Below are positions 24,673-33,296 of a stretch of 48,088 nt of DNA, piece after piece (position 1 is the first letter of the stretch; each line of letters starts with the position of its first letter). The DNA lies in assembly GCA_947629475.1 (NCBI GenBank), contig CANRDV010000003.1, positions 1-48,088 on the forward strand. Direction: 5' to 3'. A model generated the notes under the pieces. It was not told the origin of the DNA, did no database searches, and worked only from the letters and a program-made list of their open reading frames with translations. The position numbers were made by a program, and so were the translations under genes. The stretch is from an uncultured Bacilli bacterium. GTDB taxonomy: Bacteria; Bacillota_I; Bacilli_A; RF39; UBA660.

Positions 24673-25668
24673 ATGACAACAAAATATAAAAATGTTTATA
24701 TAGAAAATGTTGCAACAGTAGTTGGACCATATGAGACCAAAGGACCTCTTGCTAAAAGATTTGATAAGAAGTATACAGATATGTATTTTAATAAAGATAG
24801 TTTAGAATCTGCGGAAGTAAAATTGATGAGTGATAGTATAGACTTAGTTTTAAAAAAATCGAAGAAAGAAAAGTCAGATGTTGATGTTTTTATAGCCGGA
24901 GACTTACAAAATCAAATAACAGCTAGTTGCTATGCGGCAAGAGAACTTGAAAGACCTTTCTTAGGAATTTTTAGTGCCTGTGCTACTAATACAGAAGGTT
25001 TAATAATCGGAGCCAATTTAATCGAAAGTAAGACATGCGATAATGTTATGGTAAGCGTTAGTAGTCATAATATGGTTGCTGAAAAACAATTTAGAAATCC
25101 AACTGAATATGGTGCTCCTAAGCCTGGAACTGCTACTTTCACAGCAACGGGAGGAGCAAGTTGTTTGTTAACGGACTCTAAAAGTAAAGTTAGAATTGAA
25201 GCATCAACTATTGGAACACCTGTTGACTTTGCTCAAAATGACCCACTTAATATGGGAAGTGTCATGGCACCTGCAGCCGCCCAGACAATTTATAAACACT
25301 TAAGTGATTTAGATAGAACAATTGATGATTATGATTTAATTTTAACTGGTGATTTAGGAGTATATGGTAAAGAAATTTTAAGAGATTACTTAAAGAAAGA
25401 ATATAATATTGATTTACAAAATAAATACAATGATTGTGGTGTTATGTTATATGATTTAGATAAACAAAAAGATGTTCAAGCAGGAGGTTCAGGACCTGTT
25501 TGTAGCGCTTTAGTAGTTTATTCAGATATAATTAAAAAACTTGAAAATAAAGAATTAAAAAGAGTTTTATATGTAGCAACGGGAGCTTTATTTAATCCAA
25601 CGATGGTATTTCAAAAAGAAAATATTTTAAGTATAGCCCATGCAGTAAGTTTGGAGAGTGACTTATGA
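24673..25668 (+). CDS. spoVAD: Stage V sporulation protein AD
   Basis: 331 residues, normal length. Thiolase-fold protein that binds dipicolinic acid for uptake into the forespore. Seen: 'VATVVGPYETKGPLAKRFD' near the start, 'FLGIFSACATNTEGLIIGAN', 'ATFTATGGASCLLT', and 'LILTGDLGVYGKEILRDYL', all in family order. It overlaps spoVAE by four bases (ATGA), so the three genes form one translationally coupled operon. The genes usually upstream (spoVAA, AB) are absent, as in many Clostridia. Confidence 0.96.
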   Translation: MTTKYKNVYIENVATVVGPYETKGPLAKRFDKKYTDMYFNKDSLESAEVKLMSDSIDLVLKKSKKEKSDVDVFIAGDLQNQITASCYAARELERPFLGIFSACATNTEGLIIGANLIESKTCDNVMVSVSSHNMVAEKQFRNPTEYGAPKPGTATFTATGGASCLLTDSKSKVRIEASTIGTPVDFAQNDPLNMGSVMAPAAAQTIYKHLSDLDRTIDDYDLILTGDLGVYGKEILRDYLKKEYNIDLQNKYNDCGVMLYDLDKQKDVQAGGSGPVCSALVVYSDIIKKLENKELKRVLYVATGALFNPTMVFQKENILSIAHAVSLESDL

Positions 25669-26015
25669 TATATATATATTCGTTTTTATTCGCAGGAGCA
25701 GTTTGCTTAATTGCTGAACTTATCTTAGATAATACAAAACTAACTCCTGGTCATATTACTAGTTTATTTGTTATAATTGGAGCAGCTCTTGATATCTTTG
25801 ATATCTACGATTTAATTGTTGCTCATGTTGGAGCTGGAGCCTTAGTTCCTATTACTTCATTTGGACATTTATTAATTCATGGAGGGTTAGTCAGAGCCAG
25901 TGAAGTTGGGTATATGGGACTTGCCATGGGTGTCTTTGATTTAACAGCATCAGGTATTACCTCAGCTATCTTCTTTGCCTTTATATTCTCATTATTCTTT
26001 AGACCAAAAGATTAG
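25665..26015 (+). CDS. spoVAE: Stage V sporulation protein AE (SpoVAEb type)
   Basis: 116 residues with three to four membrane helices; 'KLTPGHITSLFVIIGAALD' and 'GAGALVPITSFGHLLIHGG' match the small SpoVAE that partners with SpoVAC and SpoVAD in the DPA channel. Last gene of the operon, followed by a strong terminator. Confidence 0.94.
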   Translation: MIYIYSFLFAGAVCLIAELILDNTKLTPGHITSLFVIIGAALDIFDIYDLIVAHVGAGALVPITSFGHLLIHGGLVRASEVGYMGLAMGVFDLTASGITSAIFFAFIFSLFFRPKD

Positions 26016-26046
26016 ACAAGTTATGTAAAGTTACTTGTCTTTTTTA
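26014..26046 (+). terminator. Terminator of the spoVA operon
   Basis: AGACAAGT (26014-26021) pairs with ACTTGTCT (26033-26040), then TTTTT. Confidence 0.85.
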
Positions 26047-26081
26047 GACACTAGTGCTATTATAATTCTCAGGTGGTTTAA

Positions 26082-26765
26082 ATGAATAAATTAAAAGCAA
26101 AAATAAATGAAATAAATATGAATATAACTAAGAATACAAAAAAAGATGAACTAATCGATAAATTAATCCTTGCAAGTTTTCCAGTTTCAATTTTAACTTT
26201 ACTAGTAAGTATTGGATATCCTCCTTTAGGATTAATAAATATAATTTCTCTTTTATTACCTAATTTTTTAACTTTTATAAGACTTTCTAATTATAATACT
26301 AAAAAACTAAAAAATGATATTTTCTATATTGATTATATTAGATACGATAAAGACTTTAATCTTGATGAAGTTAAAAATTTAAGAGAAAATTTAAAAATAA
26401 ATAATAAAAAACACAATAAAGTACCTACTTTAAAATATGGAATATCCGGTCTTCTTACAATTATGGCTTCTATTCTTGGATTAGGACTTACTACTAGTGC
26501 AACTTCCATTTATTATTTGATTGCAATTTATTTTATAGCTTGGTTAATCGAAGGAAATATAGTTATTAAGAGTTCTTCTAATTATAAAGATGCAAATAAT
26601 AGATTAAATTTAATTGTAACTGAATTTGAAAATAGAGAAAAAGAAAAAGAAAAAATAATAGATTCTAAAGAGACTCCTAAAGTTATTGCAAATACAAAAA
26701 CGATAACTCCAAATATAAATTATGAAGAGGAAATTAAACCTAAAACCAAAGTATTAAAGAAATAG
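26082..26765 (+). CDS. Membrane protein of unknown function (227 aa)
   Basis: CAGGTGG before ATG. Two pairs of membrane helices (about 30-70 and 118-162), an Asn/Lys-rich cytoplasmic loop between them, and a charged C-terminal tail (ENREKEKEKII ...). No family recognised. It stands alone between two terminators. Confidence 0.7.
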   Translation: MNKLKAKINEINMNITKNTKKDELIDKLILASFPVSILTLLVSIGYPPLGLINIISLLLPNFLTFIRLSNYNTKKLKNDIFYIDYIRYDKDFNLDEVKNLRENLKINNKKHNKVPTLKYGISGLLTIMASILGLGLTTSATSIYYLIAIYFIAWLIEGNIVIKSSSNYKDANNRLNLIVTEFENREKEKEKIIDSKETPKVIANTKTITPNINYEEEIKPKTKVLKK

Positions 26766-26792
26766 TTTAATAATAAGCATTTCTTTTTTTTT
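26756..26792 (+). terminator. Terminator after the 26082 gene
   Basis: AAAGAAAT (26756-26763) pairs with ATTTCTTT (26779-26786), 15-base loop, then a T run to 26791. Confidence 0.6.
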
Positions 26793-26885
26793 GACATTTT
26801 AAGTATCAATTATTGGAAATATATTTTGTTATTTAGAGTAATATTTACTTTCTAATTAATGAATTTAAAGTAATGAAGCGAATGT

Positions 26886-26985
26886 TGGCTCGAAAGGAAA
26901 CTAATGAAAACCATTATTTATAAGGATTTACAAACGTTTAAAAGAAATGTGGTTCGTAAGATGGAACGAAAGTGGTTCGAAAGGA
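26886..26985 (+). repeat. Three TGGYTCGWAAG direct repeats upstream of the AlbA_2-type gene
   Basis: TGGCTCGAAAGGA (26886-26898), TGGTTCGTAAGA (26950-26961) and TGGTTCGAAAGGA (26973-26985). The third abuts the -35 box of the promoter at 26986. They look like operator sites, possibly for the product of the next gene. Confidence 0.55.
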
Positions 26986-27014
26986 TTGATAAAATTTAGA
27001 AAATGTACTATAAT
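26986..27014 (+). promoter_or_regulatory. Promoter of the AlbA_2-type gene
   Basis: TTGATA (26986-26991), 17-base spacer, TATAAT (27009-27014), followed by GGAGGGATG before the ATG at 27034. Confidence 0.75.
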
Positions 27015-27033
27015 ATAAATGGAGGGATGAGAT

Positions 27034-28305
27034 ATGTTTAAAGAAAGTGATACTTTAGAATTAAAAAGGGAATTAAATCCCAAAATATGTAAAGAAATAA
27101 TTGCTTTGGCTAATACTAAAGGAGGAACAATTTATATAGGTTATGATGATGATGGTAATTTAGTTGGACTTCCTAATGCAAAAGAAGAACTTGATAAATT
27201 AAGTAATTACATATCAGATAATATTGCCCCAAATTTAACCTTTAATTTATCATTATCAATTATAAAAGAACTTGAAAAAGAAGTTATAGTTATAAAAGTT
27301 TTAAAAGGTACAAATAGACCATATTATTTAAAGAGTAAAGGAATAACACCTGAAGGTGTTTATGTTAGACTTGGTGCTACTAATAGAATGGCAACAAGAG
27401 ATGAAATAGTGAAAATGATTATGGAAGATACTAATGTCAAATTTGAAGATAATATAAGTATTAATCAAGATTTAACTTTTAAGGCTTTAGAACGAGAATT
27501 TAAAAATCAAGATATAGAATTAAATAATATAAAGATGAAAAATATGGGACTTATAAATGATGATAATAAGTATACTAATCTTGCTTATATTGTAAGTGAC
27601 CAAAATAACTTTCCTATTAAGATTGCTATATATAAGGGTGATGATAAAGTTGAATTTTTAGATAGAAAAGAAATAGAAGAGGGAAGTATTTTTGAGCAAT
27701 TAGAAGAGGTAGAAAGATTTTTGAAATTAGTAATTAAAGTACCAGCTAAGATAGTTGGAATGGAAAGGGTAGAAAGACCAGAATATAGTTTAGAAACTAT
27801 TCGTGAAAGTCTTTTAAATTCTATAATTCATCGTGATTATAGTGTTTATGGAAGTACATTAATTAACATATATGAAAATAGTATAGAAATATCTAATATA
27901 GGTGGCTTAGTTGGTGGACTAACAATAGATTCAATTAAAAGAGGAAATTCAGCTACTAGAAATCCTAAGTTAGCATCAATTTTTCATAGATTAGGATTAG
28001 TTGAAGCCTATGGTTCAGGGATACCTAGAATACTTGCTAGATATAAAAATCAAAAAAAACAAGTAGAAATTGAATCGGTTGATAATAGTTTCTTTATTAG
28101 ATTTCCTAAATTAGAATATAATGATGATAATGATGATTCGGTAATTGACTATGTTAAAGAAAATGGGAAAATAACTAGAGAAAATGTTCAAGATATACTT
28201 AATTGTAGTAAATCTAGTGCTATTAGAAAATTAAATTCTTATGTTGATAAATCCATTTTAAAAAAAATCGATGGTGGTAAAAGTACATATTATGAAAAAT
28301 TTTAG
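27034..28305 (+). CDS. AlbA_2-domain regulator with ATPase-like middle and winged helix
   Basis: 423 residues. N-terminal AlbA_2 (Schlafen-type) nucleic-acid-binding domain: 'ESDTLELKRELN' and 'IIALANTKGGTIYIGYDDDG' (residues about 3-45), 'GVYVRLGATNRMATRDEI' (about 105-130). Middle GHKL/HATPase_c_4-like part: 'IRESLLNSIIHRDYSVYG', 'IEISNIGGLVGG', 'AYGSGIPRI' (about 260-345). The C-terminus (about 365-423) is a winged helix (ITRENVQDILNCSKSSAIRKL). Such proteins are usually transcription regulators annotated as RecG-like or 'putative DNA-binding'. The three repeats before its promoter suggest autoregulation. Confidence 0.85.
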   Translation: MFKESDTLELKRELNPKICKEIIALANTKGGTIYIGYDDDGNLVGLPNAKEELDKLSNYISDNIAPNLTFNLSLSIIKELEKEVIVIKVLKGTNRPYYLKSKGITPEGVYVRLGATNRMATRDEIVKMIMEDTNVKFEDNISINQDLTFKALEREFKNQDIELNNIKMKNMGLINDDNKYTNLAYIVSDQNNFPIKIAIYKGDDKVEFLDRKEIEEGSIFEQLEEVERFLKLVIKVPAKIVGMERVERPEYSLETIRESLLNSIIHRDYSVYGSTLINIYENSIEISNIGGLVGGLTIDSIKRGNSATRNPKLASIFHRLGLVEAYGSGIPRILARYKNQKKQVEIESVDNSFFIRFPKLEYNDDNDDSVIDYVKENGKITRENVQDILNCSKSSAIRKLNSYVDKSILKKIDGGKSTYYEKF

Positions 28306-28331
28306 ATAAGTTATGATAGCTTATCTTTATT
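28304..28331. terminator. Bidirectional terminator
   Basis: AGATAAG (28304-28310) pairs with CTTATCT (28320-28326); T-rich on the + side and A-rich on the other, between convergent genes. Confidence 0.6.
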
Positions 28332-29133
28332 TGTCTAAAAACTCATAGTAATATTCTTCAAAAGATAGATTATGTTCTTTGATGTAAGTTGCAACTTTAA
28401 CTCCTACATATCTATAATGCCAAGGTTCATAGATATAACCAGTTATGTTTTCTTTATCACTTGGATATCTTAAAATAAAACCATACTTATGAGCATTTTC
28501 CATCATCCATTTAAATTCTTTTGTATCTATAAAATCAGTGTAAACTTTTGTTATATTATCAATATCAATAGCAAGTCCTGTATGATGTTCAGAAAAACCA
28601 GGTCTTGCAGAATAAGTATCTGCGTTATTAACACCATCACTTTTAGCATAATTAGAATAAAGATTAGCTTGGTAATCATAAGTTCTATAAGTAGAAATAG
28701 CTCTTAAATTTAATCCTTTATCTTTAGCATCTCTTGCCATTTTAATAAAAGCATCTTTAGTATCTTTATCAAGCATCATTCCTTTCTTTGCAAATTCCGG
28801 AACCGAAACTAAAGTTGGTACTTTAAAATCCTTAGTTACATAATTATATTTATTAACAAGCATTAAAGGATTAAACTCTGTAATTTCTTTAGTATTAGTA
28901 TAAAAACTATTATCAAGATTCATATTAACTCTTAAAACAATATCTTTATAACTTAAACTAGGATAATCTAATTGATAGTTCTTATATCTTTCTAAATAAT
29001 CTTTTTTATAAAACTTAAATTCTTGATAAGGATTATCTTCTTTTTTTACTTTTTCTTTTTTGTTATTCTTTAAAATACATAAAAAAGACACTATAATAAT
29101 TAATATAATCAAAATAATCATACCTTTTTTCAT
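28327..29133 (-). CDS. D-alanyl-D-alanine carboxypeptidase, VanY/M15B type
   Basis: 268 residues; AAGGTGATT before ATG at 29133. N-terminal membrane anchor (about 4-22), then an M15B zinc peptidase. 'AISTYRTYDYQANLY' carries the substrate-binding Arg, 'SARPGFSEHHTGLAIDI' has the SxHxxGxAxD zinc motif, and 'YEPWHYRYVG' supplies the catalytic Glu and third zinc His. It trims the terminal D-Ala of peptidoglycan precursors or cross-links, outside the membrane. Divergent from ksgA. It is not part of a visible vancomycin-resistance cluster. Confidence 0.93.
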   Translation of the reverse strand: MKKGMIILIILIIIVSFLCILKNNKKEKVKKEDNPYQEFKFYKKDYLERYKNYQLDYPSLSYKDIVLRVNMNLDNSFYTNTKEITEFNPLMLVNKYNYVTKDFKVPTLVSVPEFAKKGMMLDKDTKDAFIKMARDAKDKGLNLRAISTYRTYDYQANLYSNYAKSDGVNNADTYSARPGFSEHHTGLAIDIDNITKVYTDFIDTKEFKWMMENAHKYGFILRYPSDKENITGYIYEPWHYRYVGVKVATYIKEHNLSFEEYYYEFLDK

Positions 29134-29225
29134 TTAATCACCTTTTATATAATATTATGTAATAGTTAAAAAAAATATCTCTTTTAGGAGTTCTATGATA
29201 TAATTAATAGGAAAGGACTGATATT

Positions 29226-30020
29226 ATGCAAGACTTTAATTATAAAAAATCCTTAGGACAAAATTTCTTAAATGATAAAAATGTATTAACAAGAATAGTT
29301 AACTGTGTTCCTTTTAAAGATAATTCTTTAGTGATTGAAGTAGGACCAGGAAGTGGTAATTTAACTCGAGAGTTAGCTAAAGTTGCCAGTCAAGTTTTAT
29401 GTTACGAAATAGATACTAGATTAGAAAGTATTTTAGATGATTCTTTAAAAGAATGTTCAAATGTTCGAATAATTTTCAATGATTTTTTGAAAAGTGATAT
29501 AAATGCAGATTTAAAAATTTATAAATATGATAACTTATATTTAGTTGCTAATCTTCCTTATTATATAACAACTCCAATTATTGAAAAAGTAATTACTTCT
29601 AATCTTGATTTTAAATATATAACGGTTATGGTGCAAAAAGAAGTAGGGGAAAGATTTAATGCCAAGCCTGGAATGCGGGAATATAATTCTTTAACTGTTT
29701 ATTTAAATTATTATTTTGATATAAAGAAAGAATTTATTGTATCACGTAATTCATTCACTCCTAAACCAAATGTTGATAGTATGGTTATATCACTTATTAA
29801 AAAGGATAAATGTTTACCCTTAAAAGATGAAGAATTTTTTAATAAGTTATTACATGATGCTTTTAAATATAAAAGAAAAAATATTAGAAATAATTTAAAA
29901 AGTTATGATTTAAATAAAGTTTTAGAAGTATTAAATAAGTATAATTATGACTTAACAGTAAGAGCAGAGGAATTATGTTTAGAAATATTTGTTGAACTTG
30001 CGAATACTTTAAAAAAATAG
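29226..30020 (+). CDS. rsmA: 16S rRNA dimethyladenosine transferase RsmA (KsgA)
   Basis: 264 residues, slightly short for the family (about 270-290). Dimethylates A1518 and A1519 of 16S rRNA. Seen: 'KKSLGQNFLNDKNVL' at the start, SAM motif 'VIEVGPGSGNLTREL', 'CYEIDTRLE', and the catalytic 'LVANLPYYITTPI' (NLPY). GGAAAGG before ATG. In Bacillus it is followed by yabG and veg; here two minus-strand genes come between. Confidence 0.95.
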   Translation: MQDFNYKKSLGQNFLNDKNVLTRIVNCVPFKDNSLVIEVGPGSGNLTRELAKVASQVLCYEIDTRLESILDDSLKECSNVRIIFNDFLKSDINADLKIYKYDNLYLVANLPYYITTPIIEKVITSNLDFKYITVMVQKEVGERFNAKPGMREYNSLTVYLNYYFDIKKEFIVSRNSFTPKPNVDSMVISLIKKDKCLPLKDEEFFNKLLHDAFKYKRKNIRNNLKSYDLNKVLEVLNKYNYDLTVRAEELCLEIFVELANTLKK

Positions 30021-30044
30021 CATAGATTAAGTTTATGCTATTTT
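30014..30044. terminator. Bidirectional terminator after rsmA
   Basis: AAAATAGCATA (30014-30024) pairs perfectly with TATGCTATTTT (30034-30044), with T and A tracts for both directions. It overlaps the ends of both convergent genes. Confidence 0.8.
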
Positions 30045-31347
30045 AATATAAGTTTAAATTATCAATATATTCAATTAAGTAAAGAGGAATATTAACAATT
30101 TTACCATCTTTATGTAAATTATTTAAAGAAAATCTAAATGAAATTTCATTGTCATGATTAGAATTATATTTACTTAAACTATTATTATTAGTACTTTTAT
30201 TGGATTTTACTTCAATTGGAATAATTGTATTTTTTCTTTCAATTACAAAATCAACTATATATCTATCAATTTTATAATAATTAGGAGCTTCTTCTAACAT
30301 ATAACTTAAAGTATTAGCAACATAGTTTTCGGTGAATGTTCCTTTAAATTCTTCAAACAATTTATTATTTTCTAAAATAATACTACTATCTAAATTAGAC
30401 ATTCTTCTGAGAAGTCCAATATCATTCATATAAATTTTATAAGCATTTAAATCTTGATAACCTTTTAAAGGAAAGGAACATTTATTTACTAAATAACATT
30501 TGTTAATTAAATTTGCATCTTTTAGCCAATTAAGAGCACCTTCATATTCTCTAGCCCTTGCACCTTCTTTTATTACTTGATAAACAAACTTTTTATTTTC
30601 TCTTGCAAGTTCAGATGGTATTCCATTCCAAATTAAAGAAATTTTATTAGCTTCAGAACTTTCAACATGTTTAGAAAAATCACTTTCATAAGAGTCTAAT
30701 ATATTCTTTTGAATTTTATTAACCTTTGATATGTCTTTATCATTAGCCCAACTATAAACTACTTCGGGCATTCCTCCAACAATAAAATAAGTTTTTAATT
30801 TTTCAATCAACTCATCTTCAAAGATTTTAGGTATTTCTTTAATTTCTTTTAGTGATTTCATAAACTCAACCAGATTTTCTTTATTAATAGCAATCAAAAA
30901 TTCACTGAAAGTCATAGGATACATATAAAGAAAATCTACTTTGCCAACGGGAAATGAAGTTTTAGAAAGTTTTATTCCAAGAAGAGAACCAGCACAGGCA
31001 ATATGATAATCATTTGCTTCTTCACAAAAATATTTTAAAGAATTTAAAGCATTTGGACATTCTTGAATTTCATCAAAAATAATTAAAGTCGTAAGAGGAT
31101 TAATTTTCATTCCACTAGCTAAAGATAATTGTTCAATTAATCTTTTAGGGTCTTTAGTATTTAAAAATAAGTTTGCTAAACCATCATCATGGTCAAAATT
31201 AAAATAAGCAACATTTTCATAATTATTTTCACCAAATTCTTTTAAAATATATGTCTTTCCAACTTGTCTAGCACCTCTTAAAATTAAAGGTTTTCTGTCT
31301 TTACTTTCTTTCCATTCTAATAATTTTTCAGTTATAAATCTTTTCAT
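30043..31347 (-). CDS. AAA+ ATPase with DUF4143 (AAA_14/DUF4143 family)
   Basis: 434 residues; AGAGGTGATT before ATG at 31347. Walker A 'LRGARQVGKTYILKEF' (about 23-38), Walker B 'TLIIFDEIQECPNAL' (about 87-101), 'IACAGSLLGI' sensor-like, 'FPVGKVDFLYMYPMTFSEFL', and a C-terminal DUF4143 domain ending in a PD-(D/E)XK-like part ('YIVDFVIERKNTIIPIEVKSNK', D...E-x-K). Common accessory family of unknown function, sometimes with toxin-antitoxin-like spread. Three regularly spaced repeats lie over its promoter. Confidence 0.9.
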   Translation of the reverse strand: MKRFITEKLLEWKESKDRKPLILRGARQVGKTYILKEFGENNYENVAYFNFDHDDGLANLFLNTKDPKRLIEQLSLASGMKINPLTTLIIFDEIQECPNALNSLKYFCEEANDYHIACAGSLLGIKLSKTSFPVGKVDFLYMYPMTFSEFLIAINKENLVEFMKSLKEIKEIPKIFEDELIEKLKTYFIVGGMPEVVYSWANDKDISKVNKIQKNILDSYESDFSKHVESSEANKISLIWNGIPSELARENKKFVYQVIKEGARAREYEGALNWLKDANLINKCYLVNKCSFPLKGYQDLNAYKIYMNDIGLLRRMSNLDSSIILENNKLFEEFKGTFTENYVANTLSYMLEEAPNYYKIDRYIVDFVIERKNTIIPIEVKSNKSTNNNSLSKYNSNHDNEISFRFSLNNLHKDGKIVNIPLYLIEYIDNLNLY

Positions 31348-31371
31348 TTAATCACCTCTATCTATATTATA

Positions 31372-31449
31372 TCACACTTTTGCAAACAAAATAACAGTTT
31401 TTCTCACACTTTTGCAAGGATTTTCTTAAAAATAATCACACTTTTGTAA
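31372..31449 (-). repeat. Three 14-bp repeats at exact 32-bp spacing in the DUF4143 promoter
   Basis: On the minus strand TTGCAAAAGTGTGA at 31385-31372 and 31417-31404, and TTACAAAAGTGTGA at 31449-31436. The starts are exactly 32 bp apart (three helical turns). The first copy runs into the -10 region (GTGATATAATA). A fourth copy is at 32450-32463 before yabG. Likely binding sites for one regulator. Confidence 0.75.
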
Positions 31450-31470
31450 AGATATAGTTATTCTAAAATA
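31428..31470 (+). repeat. 43-bp direct repeat, left copy
   Basis: Matches 32442-32484 with two differences in 43 (offset 1014). Together they bracket the YugP-like gene and its terminator. It contains the third 14-bp motif. Confidence 0.85.
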
Positions 31471-31471
31471 A

Positions 31472-31517
31472 AAAAAGACTGTTGAGAATTTCGATTACTT
31501 AATTTCTCAATAGTCCC
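31472..31517 (-). terminator. Strong terminator of the YugP-like gene
   Basis: On the minus strand GACTATTGAGAAATT (31516-31502) pairs with AAATTCTCAACAGTC (about 31500-31486), one G-U pair, followed by T7. Confidence 0.8.
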
Positions 31518-31545
31518 TTTAATTTTGTCTTTATGATAAATTATT

Positions 31546-32355
31546 CTAATTATTGGAATTATTATTTTGTATAATGGCTATAATTTGTAGGATTCTATAA
31601 ATAAGCTCTAGTAAGGAAACAATCATATCATTTACATATTGAATGTTATATAATTTATATAATTTCTTTAGCATTTTTAATTCTTCATCTGTTGCCATTT
31701 TGCTATCTTTTAAAACTTCATAAGCTTTATTTTGAGCTTTAATTTCAGTTTTTAATACCTTGATTGACATCACAAATGAAACTAAATATAAAACTAAGCC
31801 TAAAGATGCGAATATCATTGTAAATGTTAAATTCTGACTTTTCATAATTAGAATATCGATTAATACACCTATGATGATAAGTGGAATAAATGCCAATGGT
31901 CCAAAATAGATAATAGGTGTTAATTTAATTCTTGATTTCATATCAGGATCATTTTCTTTATCAAGAATAGCTAAGCAAGACTTCTGAGCTGCCATAGCTA
32001 AGGAAGATACGGACTTTTTCTTCCAAGTTAATCGTCTTAATCTTACCTTCTTGAAGAAATGACTATAACTATTTCCAAAAAGTATAGAACCACTTGATTT
32101 AACTTTTATGTGTTCTAGTTCATTTTCATCTAGTATTTGTCTAGCAATTTTTTCACCTGTCATATCTATGCTGTTTTGTTTTTTATTGTACTTATGATAT
32201 TTAATAGCTAAAACAATTTGAACGATAAAAGCAAATATAGATACAACTGCAATTAAAGTTAAAATTATTCCCATTAAAATAATTATGGTATCAGATACGT
32301 TATTTAGGCTATACCCAAAAGATGTTTCTACTATTTCTCTAAAAGCTTCTGCCAT
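31546..32355 (-). CDS. YugP-like membrane metalloprotease homologue lacking the zinc motif
   Basis: 269 residues; GAAAGGAG before ATG at 32355. Membrane helices at about 24-46 and in the C-terminal half, as in YugP (neutral zinc metallopeptidase). Recognisable steps: 'MTGEKIARQILDENELEHIKV' (family: LTGxEVARxILdxnGL..VxV), 'HFFKKVRLRRLTWKKKSVSSLAMAAQKSCLAI' region, and 'LKTEIKAQNKAYEVLKD'. Where YugP has the active helix AAHEVGHA, this protein reads 'AAQKSCLA', so both His and the Glu of HExxH are gone. It should not be a protease. It has its own terminator and is bracketed by 43-bp direct repeats. Confidence 0.7.
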   Translation of the reverse strand: MAEAFREIVETSFGYSLNNVSDTIIILMGIILTLIAVVSIFAFIVQIVLAIKYHKYNKKQNSIDMTGEKIARQILDENELEHIKVKSSGSILFGNSYSHFFKKVRLRRLTWKKKSVSSLAMAAQKSCLAILDKENDPDMKSRIKLTPIIYFGPLAFIPLIIIGVLIDILIMKSQNLTFTMIFASLGLVLYLVSFVMSIKVLKTEIKAQNKAYEVLKDSKMATDEELKMLKKLYKLYNIQYVNDMIVSLLELIYRILQIIAIIQNNNSNN

Positions 32356-32441
32356 ATATTTTCACTCCTTTCTTTGAATATATTATACTTTTTTTTGTCG
32401 AGTTTAGTCAATAAAATTGCTAACTTGAGCTTCGGTTTTTA

Positions 32442-32484
32442 AAAAATAATCACACTTTTGTAAAAATATAATTATTCTAAAATA
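32442..32484 (+). repeat. 43-bp direct repeat, right copy
   Basis: Partner of 31428-31470. It now lies directly upstream of the yabG -10 region (CATATAAT, around 32495-32502) and so may add a regulator site to yabG. Confidence 0.85.
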
Positions 32485-32519
32485 TAAAAGTTAGCATATA
32501 ATTTCATGGAGATGATTAT

Positions 32520-33296
32520 ATGCCGTTTAATATTGGAGATTTAGTAACAAGAAATTCCTATGACAACGATACAGTTTTCAAGATACTTGATATTGACTCT
32601 GGAATAGCTGTTTTGAAGGGTGTTAATATTAGACTTTTAGCAGATGCCGAAGTTTCTGATTTAAAGAAAGTTGAAGTTAATAAAAATATAAAAGATGACC
32701 AAGTTTTCTTAGACAGATTTCAAGTTAATTTAGATAGAAATGAATATTTCTATTTGCCCGGAAAGGTTTTACATATTGATTCAGATGAAGAATACCTTGA
32801 AAGATGTATGGATTTTTATAAAAATGTTCACGTTAAAGCTATTGGAATTAAGATTAAGGAAGATGAAGTAAGTAGTAATATTAAAAAATTATTGGAAGAA
32901 TATAATCCTGATATCTTAGTTATAACAGGACATGATGCTTATTATAAAAAATTAGGTAACTTAGATGATAATGATAATTATAAAAATACAACTAATTTCA
33001 TTAAAAGTGTTAAGGAAGCTAGAAAATATGATGACCATGATAGATTAATAATCATAGCTGGTGCTTGTCAATCAAACTATGAAGAGTTAATTAAAGCTGG
33101 TGCTAATTTTGCAAGTAGTCCTAAGAGAATAAATATTCATGCTCTAGACCCAGCCATTATTGCCTCAAGTGTTGCTTTAAGTGATAAAAATAAACCCATT
33201 GATTTAATAGGTATTCTTGAAAAAACTAAATATGGTTCTAAAGGTATTGGAGGAATTATAACCAATGGAACAATGTATGTGGGGTATCCAAGATGA
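32520..33296 (+). CDS. yabG: Sporulation-specific protease YabG
   Basis: 258 residues; GGAGATGAT before ATG. Peptidase family U57, processes spore coat and cortex proteins. Seen: 'FNIGDLVTRNSYDNDTVFKI', 'KVLHIDSDEEYLERC', 'DILVITGHDAYY' (motif with catalytic His/Asp candidates), 'LIIIAGACQSNYEELIKAGA', 'NIHALDPAIIAS'. Slightly shorter than Bacillus YabG. Overlaps veg by four bases (ATGA), keeping the yabG-veg pairing known in Firmicutes. Confidence 0.94.
   Translation: MPFNIGDLVTRNSYDNDTVFKILDIDSGIAVLKGVNIRLLADAEVSDLKKVEVNKNIKDDQVFLDRFQVNLDRNEYFYLPGKVLHIDSDEEYLERCMDFYKNVHVKAIGIKIKEDEVSSNIKKLLEEYNPDILVITGHDAYYKKLGNLDDNDNYKNTTNFIKSVKEARKYDDHDRLIIIAGACQSNYEELIKAGANFASSPKRINIHALDPAIIASSVALSDKNKPIDLIGILEKTKYGSKGIGGIITNGTMYVGYPR

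Noticed and set aside
26965..26990. GGTTCGAAAGG looked like a tRNA T-loop
   Set aside because: No acceptor stem, anticodon arm or CCA-side pairing around it; it belongs to a set of direct repeats.
28327..29133. VanY as part of a glycopeptide-resistance cluster
   Set aside because: No vanH/A/X or two-component genes nearby; it is a lone M15B peptidase common in Firmicutes.
31372..31449. Regular 32-bp spacing suggested a CRISPR array
   Set aside because: Repeats are only 14 bp, three in number, overlap a promoter, and no cas genes are near.
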